DNA of 22,926 nt, from assembly GCA_964645765.1 (NCBI GenBank), contig CAZYBE010000045.1, positions 1-22,926 of the forward strand, read 5' to 3'. Positions 19,531-22,926 of the stretch are shown here, piece after piece. The notes under the pieces were generated by a model, which saw only the letters and a list, made by a program, of their open reading frames with translations, made no database searches and was not told the origin of the DNA. Made by a program: the position numbers and the translations under genes. Position 1 is the first letter of the stretch. Each line of letters starts with the position of its first letter. The DNA comes from CAZGMN01 sp964645765. GTDB taxonomy: Bacteria; Acidobacteriota; Aminicenantia; Aminicenantales; Aminicenantaceae.

Positions 19531-21054
19531 TCAATCACCGAACTTAATACCCTGGGCTAAGGGAAGCTCTTTAGACCAGTTGATGGTGTTGGTCTGGCGG
19601 CGCATATAGCTTTTCCAGGCATCAGAACCGGATTCTCTGCCGCCGCCTGTTTCCTTCTCACCGCCAAATGCTCCGCCGATTTCTGCTCCAGAAGTTCCGA
19701 TGTTGACGTTGGCGATGCCGCAATCAGAGCCTTCATGGGAGAGAAACTTTTCGGCTGTCCTCAAGCTCGTGGTAAAAACAGCGCTCGATAGCCCCTGGGG
19801 AACTTCGTTGTGAAGCCTTATGGCTTCCTCAATGTCCTCGTACTCCAAAAAATAAAGGATGGGGGCAAAAGTCTCCTGGTGGACGATTTCTGTTTGAGCC
19901 GGCATTTTGACTATGGTGGGCTCGACAAACTGTTCTCCCAGCTGGGGAAGGCGATGTCCCCCACAGATAATCTTTCCCCCCTGTTCTTTGGCCTTTTCCA
20001 GAGCAGCCATCATGTCCTTGACTGCAGCTTTTGTCACCAGCGGGCCCATCAGAATCCCGTCTTCAAGAGGATTTCCGATTCGCACCTGCTTATAAGCTTT
20101 GACGATTCGCTCCTCAAGCTTGGAGGCAATCGATTTGTGCATGATGATCCGCCGTGTTGTCGTGCAGCGCTGGCCTGCTGTGCCTACGGCTCCGAAGAGA
20201 ATTGCCCGCATAGTCATGTCCAGATCTGCATCCTCGGCGACGATGATGGCGTTGTTTCCGCCGAGCTCAAGGATTGTTCGCCCAAAATGGCGAGCCACAC
20301 ATTCAGACACACGCCGCCCCATAAGAGTCGAGCCAGTGAAGGAGATGAGAGGAAGTCGCTTGTCGTTAATCATCCTCTCTCCGACAACATTCCCGCGTCC
20401 GATGAGCAGGTTGAAGATTCCCTTGAGCCCATGGTCAGCCATGACACGGTTACAAACAGCCTGGACAGCGATGGCTGCGAGCGGAGTGTCAGAAGAAGGC
20501 TTCCAAACTACTGTATCACCGCAGATAGTAGCGATGGCTGCGTTCCACGACCAGACAGCGACAGGAAAGTTAAAGGCCGTGATGATACCGATTGCCCCCA
20601 GCGGATGCCACTGTTCGTACATGCGATGAGCCGGGCGCTCGGAATGCATGCTCAAGCCGTAGAGCTGGCGGGAGAGGCCGACAGCAAAATCGCAGATGTC
20701 GATCATCTCCTGAACCTCTCCTATTCCTTCGACCTTGATCTTTCCCATCTCCGCAGTCACCAGCTCGCCGAGCGGCTCTTTTAACTCCCTCAAGGCCTGA
20801 CCGAGGTCACGGATGACCTGGCCTCTTTTTGGAGCCGGTGTCATCCGCCAGGACTTGAAAGACTCAACCGCCTGGCTGAGGACCTGCTCGTACGTCTTTT
20901 CTGTGGCCTGGATAATCTTGGCGATTGGCTCTCCTGTTGAAGGATTATAGGAGACGAGCTCCTGGCCTTGCCTGTCTTCAAACCAGGCTCCTTCGCCAGA
21001 ACACGCCCCGATATTGACGTCTTTAATTTGTAACTTTTTTAATAAGTTCTTCAT
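19531..21054 (-). CDS. Aldehyde dehydrogenase, ALDH7 type (alpha-aminoadipic semialdehyde / piperidine-6-carboxylate dehydrogenase)
   Basis: The ALDH7 (antiquitin) family oxidises 2-aminoadipate semialdehyde to 2-aminoadipate with NAD+ in lysine breakdown. The 507-residue protein has EQWHPLGAIGIITAFNFPVAVWSWN, VVWKPSSDTPL, FTGSTLMGRRV, the general-base motif LELGGNNAIIV (Glu263) and the nucleophile motif GTAGQRCTTTRR (Cys297). The C-terminal NVNIGTSGAEIGGAFGGEKETGGGRESGSDAWKSY region is typical of ALDH7. GAGGAG precedes the ATG. It starts 31 bp after the pruA stop and is probably co-transcribed. No lysine 2-oxoglutarate reductase or aminotransferase gene is in the window, so the pathway is incomplete here. 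Action on another aldehyde is possible. Confidence 0.88.
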   Translation of the reverse strand: MKNLLKKLQIKDVNIGACSGEGAWFEDRQGQELVSYNPSTGEPIAKIIQATEKTYEQVLSQAVESFKSWRMTPAPKRGQVIRDLGQALRELKEPLGELVTAEMGKIKVEGIGEVQEMIDICDFAVGLSRQLYGLSMHSERPAHRMYEQWHPLGAIGIITAFNFPVAVWSWNAAIATICGDTVVWKPSSDTPLAAIAVQAVCNRVMADHGLKGIFNLLIGRGNVVGERMINDKRLPLISFTGSTLMGRRVSECVARHFGRTILELGGNNAIIVAEDADLDMTMRAILFGAVGTAGQRCTTTRRIIMHKSIASKLEERIVKAYKQVRIGNPLEDGILMGPLVTKAAVKDMMAALEKAKEQGGKIICGGHRLPQLGEQFVEPTIVKMPAQTEIVHQETFAPILYFLEYEDIEEAIRLHNEVPQGLSSAVFTTSLRTAEKFLSHEGSDCGIANVNIGTSGAEIGGAFGGEKETGGGRESGSDAWKSYMRRQTNTINWSKELPLAQGIKFGD

Positions 21055-21085
21055 CTTTTTCTCCTCTTTGATTTCTTCAATTTCC

Positions 21086-22714
21086 TTATTTTTCCTTCAT
21101 GAAAGGATAGCGGTAGTTCTGGGGAGGATTAAGGTTTTCCTTGACCGCCCTGGCGCTTGTCCAGCGGAGAAGGTTCAGGTAAGAGCCTGCTTTGTCATTC
21201 GTGCCGGAGGCTCTGGCTCCGCCAAACGGCTGCTGGCTGACAACCGCTCCTGTTGGCTTGTCGTTGACGTAGAAATTTCCTGCTGTATGGCGAAGAGTCT
21301 TAAAGGCTTCGATTATGGCTTTTCTGTCGTTGGCAAAAATTGAGCCGGTCAGGCCATAAGGAGAAGTGGAATCACAGAGTTTGAGAGTCTCTTTGTATTC
21401 AGCTTCTTGATAGACATAGATGGTTAAAACAGGGCCGAAAATCTCCTCCTGCATCAGCTTGTGCCTGGGGTCGGTGACAACGACCAGAGTCGGCTCGATA
21501 AAATACCCCTTTGAGCCGTCGTATTTGCCGCCGCAAATAATCTCAGCTTCCTTTGACTTCTTGGCATACTCGATGTATCCGACGATGCCCTCAAAGGCGA
21601 GCTTATCGATGACCGCACCCATGAAGTTTGTAAAATCTGTTATATCGCCCATCTTGATTGTCTTTATCTCGTCGAGCATTCTTTTCTTAACGCCTGGCCA
21701 GAGGTTCGACGGAATGTAAGCCCGGCTGGCTGCCGAGCACTTCTGTCCCTGGTACTCAAAGGCGCCGCGAATCAAGGCTGTCACGACGGCTTCAACATCG
21801 GCAGAGGCGTGGACAAAGACAAAGTTCTTGCCGCCTGTCTCCCCGACAATCCTGGGATAGGTTCTGTAATTCGTGATGCTCCGGCCAATCGTCTTCCACA
21901 TATCTTGAAAGACAGAGGTGCTTCCGGTGAAATGGACGCCTGCAAGCTGCGGCTTCTCGAGCACCGGGTCTCCGACATATCGGCCGGGCCCAGGAATAAA
22001 ATTTATCACGCCGCTTGGCAGTCCTGCCTCTTTCCACAACTGGGTCAGGAAATAAGCGGAGTAGACGGCTGAAGAGGCCGGCTTCCACAAGACAGTGTTG
22101 CCCATTATCGCCGGCGAGGTTGGCAGGTTGCCGGCGATGGAGGTGAAATTGAAAGGAGTCACGGCAAAGACAAAGCCTTCCAGCGCCCGGTATTCCATGT
22201 AATTCCAGGTCGCGGGCGATGACTCCGGCTGCTGAGAGTAAATAACGCTCATGTAATAGGGGTTGAAGCGGTAGAAATCGATGAGCTCGCAGGCTGAGTC
22301 TATCTCTGCCTGATGGGCTGTCTTCGACTGCCCGAGCATGGTTGCCGCATTCAAAATATAACGGTACTTTGTTGCCAGAAGCTCAGCAGCGCGAAGGAAG
22401 ATTGCGGCTCGAGATACCCAATCCATCTCAGACCAATCGAGCCAAGCCTTCCTGGCTTCTTCAACAGCCATATCTATCTCTGCCGGCCCGGCTTTGTGAT
22501 AGCGGGCCAGACGATGCTTATGGTCATGGGGGCAGACGCAATCAGCCAGATTCCCTGTGCGGACTTCTTTTGCTCCGATGATCAGAGGAATCTCAATCTC
22601 CTCACTCAGCATCTTCCTGAGCTGAGCTTTCAAGGCCTCGCGCTCCGCACTCCCAGGAGCATAACTGAGGATTGGCTCATTGCTGGGAAAAGGGATTTTT
22701 ATCATGCCATTCAT
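21086..22714 (-). CDS. pruA: 1-pyrroline-5-carboxylate dehydrogenase, ALDH4 type
   Basis: The enzyme oxidises glutamate semialdehyde (from proline or ornithine) to glutamate with NAD+. The 542-residue protein matches the stand-alone, eukaryote-like ALDH4 form rather than the fused PutA. Landmarks are the long N-terminal part with PLIIGAKEVRTG, then FVFAVTPFNFTSIAGNLP, VLWKPASSAV, PGPGRYVGD, FTGSTSVF, IVGETGGKNFVFV (Glu292), YQGQKCSAASRAYIP (Cys326), and QPFGGARASGTNDKAG near the end. The ATG at 22714 is preceded by AAAGGAGG with 9-base spacing. No proline dehydrogenase gene is visible. A long leader with its own promoter precedes it, and the ALDH7 gene follows 31 bp later. Confidence 0.95.
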   Translation of the reverse strand: MNGMIKIPFPSNEPILSYAPGSAEREALKAQLRKMLSEEIEIPLIIGAKEVRTGNLADCVCPHDHKHRLARYHKAGPAEIDMAVEEARKAWLDWSEMDWVSRAAIFLRAAELLATKYRYILNAATMLGQSKTAHQAEIDSACELIDFYRFNPYYMSVIYSQQPESSPATWNYMEYRALEGFVFAVTPFNFTSIAGNLPTSPAIMGNTVLWKPASSAVYSAYFLTQLWKEAGLPSGVINFIPGPGRYVGDPVLEKPQLAGVHFTGSTSVFQDMWKTIGRSITNYRTYPRIVGETGGKNFVFVHASADVEAVVTALIRGAFEYQGQKCSAASRAYIPSNLWPGVKKRMLDEIKTIKMGDITDFTNFMGAVIDKLAFEGIVGYIEYAKKSKEAEIICGGKYDGSKGYFIEPTLVVVTDPRHKLMQEEIFGPVLTIYVYQEAEYKETLKLCDSTSPYGLTGSIFANDRKAIIEAFKTLRHTAGNFYVNDKPTGAVVSQQPFGGARASGTNDKAGSYLNLLRWTSARAVKENLNPPQNYRYPFMKEK

Positions 22715-22772
22715 TTGAATATTCCTCCTTTATAAATCGAGTTATAACCTTTTTTTATCCGCTATTGATAAG

Positions 22773-22858
22773 GTTTGGCTTCTTATGCCAGGGCCGTCTT
22801 TATAAAATCAAGCCAAAGACGGATAAATTAATATATTATTTTCTGCATCTGAGTTCAA
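22773..22858 (-). promoter_or_regulatory. pruA promoter and leader with two mutually exclusive stems
   Basis: On the minus strand TTGAAC (22853-22858) and TATATT (22830-22835) are 17 bases apart, placing the start near 22823. The leader of about 109 bases then begins with CCGTCTTTGGCTT. Its first part can pair with AAAGACGG (arms 22815-22822 and 22794-22801) and its overlapping second part with AAGCCAAA (arms 22810-22817 and 22774-22781). The two stems share 22815-22817 and cannot form together. No U-run follows either, so a classic terminator is not evident. Confidence 0.4.
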
Positions 22859-22875
22859 GAAGATGGGGTTAAGGC

Positions 22876-22926
22876 TCAGCAGAGGCCGAGGTCTTTATCG
22901 ATATCCTGCATGGCCTTGAGGCAGAT
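22876..22926 (-). CDS. 3' end of an unidentified gene (partial, cut by window end)
   Basis: The minus-strand frame open at the window edge reads ICLKAMQDIDKDLGLC and ends at TGA 22876-22878. Sixteen codons are too few to identify the family. It lies upstream of pruA on the same strand, with the predicted pruA promoter starting about 18 bp after its stop. It could belong to the same amino acid catabolic cluster, but nothing in the sequence shows that. Confidence 0.45.
   Translation of the reverse strand: MCLKAMQDIDKDLGLC

Noticed and set aside
19810..20784. 324-codon plus-strand frame opposite the ALDH7 gene
   Set aside because: Long antisense frames are common opposite GC-biased codons; the composition is rich in His, Ser and Cys and no motif was seen, while the minus-strand gene is unambiguous.
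1..22926. CRISPR array, tRNA or rRNA genes
   Set aside because: No regularly spaced short repeats and no tRNA- or rRNA-like conserved stretches were found on either strand by eye.

Overview
The window looks like a chromosomal segment of an uncultured or little-studied bacterium with moderate GC. The gene set points to an amino-acid-using lifestyle: a 2-oxoacid dehydrogenase E1/E2 set, two aldehyde dehydrogenases of lysine and proline breakdown, a FeoAB ferrous iron importer, and a ferredoxin:thioredoxin-reductase-like protein that suggests low-potential ferredoxin chemistry. Candidatus Aminicenantes or a similar lineage would fit, but this is a guess from gene content; there is no rRNA or tRNA here.

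Layout. 1-144: right part of a hairpin-rich repeat. 192-575: acpS. 555-1465: a two-gene nucleotidyltransferase module on the minus strand, bracketed by exact 25-bp direct repeats that lie in the 3' ends of acpS and feoB. 1436-3608: feoAB (minus). 3775-4950: membrane glycosyltransferase (minus). 5020-5085: short palindromic repeat. 5116-9944: secA, guaB, a rubredoxin/FTR fusion and a CPHC thioredoxin (plus), then a predicted exported methyltransferase (10007-10894). 11044-14320: E1alpha, E1beta and E2 of a 2-oxoacid dehydrogenase. 14387-18771 (minus): deoxynucleoside kinase, panB, panC, panD and an aspartase/fumarase-family lyase. 18871-19215: a GC-rich repeat zone with a 291-bp element that has terminal inverted repeats. 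19203-19403: a small PspC protein. 19531-22714 (minus): ALDH7-type dehydrogenase and pruA, with the 3' end of an unidentified gene at the right edge.

How the genes fit together. panB-panC-panD make pantothenate, and acpS uses CoA to activate acyl carrier protein. The neighbouring lyase could supply aspartate for PanD. The oxoacid dehydrogenase needs an E3 subunit encoded elsewhere. The FTR-like protein and the thioredoxin overlap by ATGA and probably form one electron-transfer pair.

Most worth a second look: (1) the hairpin-rich element in two copies about 89% identical, where six of fifteen differences are three compensatory pairs in one stem, and whose end supplies the stop codon of pspC; (2) the direct-repeat-bounded nucleotidyltransferase module with a palindrome over its own promoter; (3) the FTR/thioredoxin pair with a CWC motif where plant-type FTR has CHC; (4) the exported methyltransferase; (5) the pruA leader with two mutually exclusive stems.
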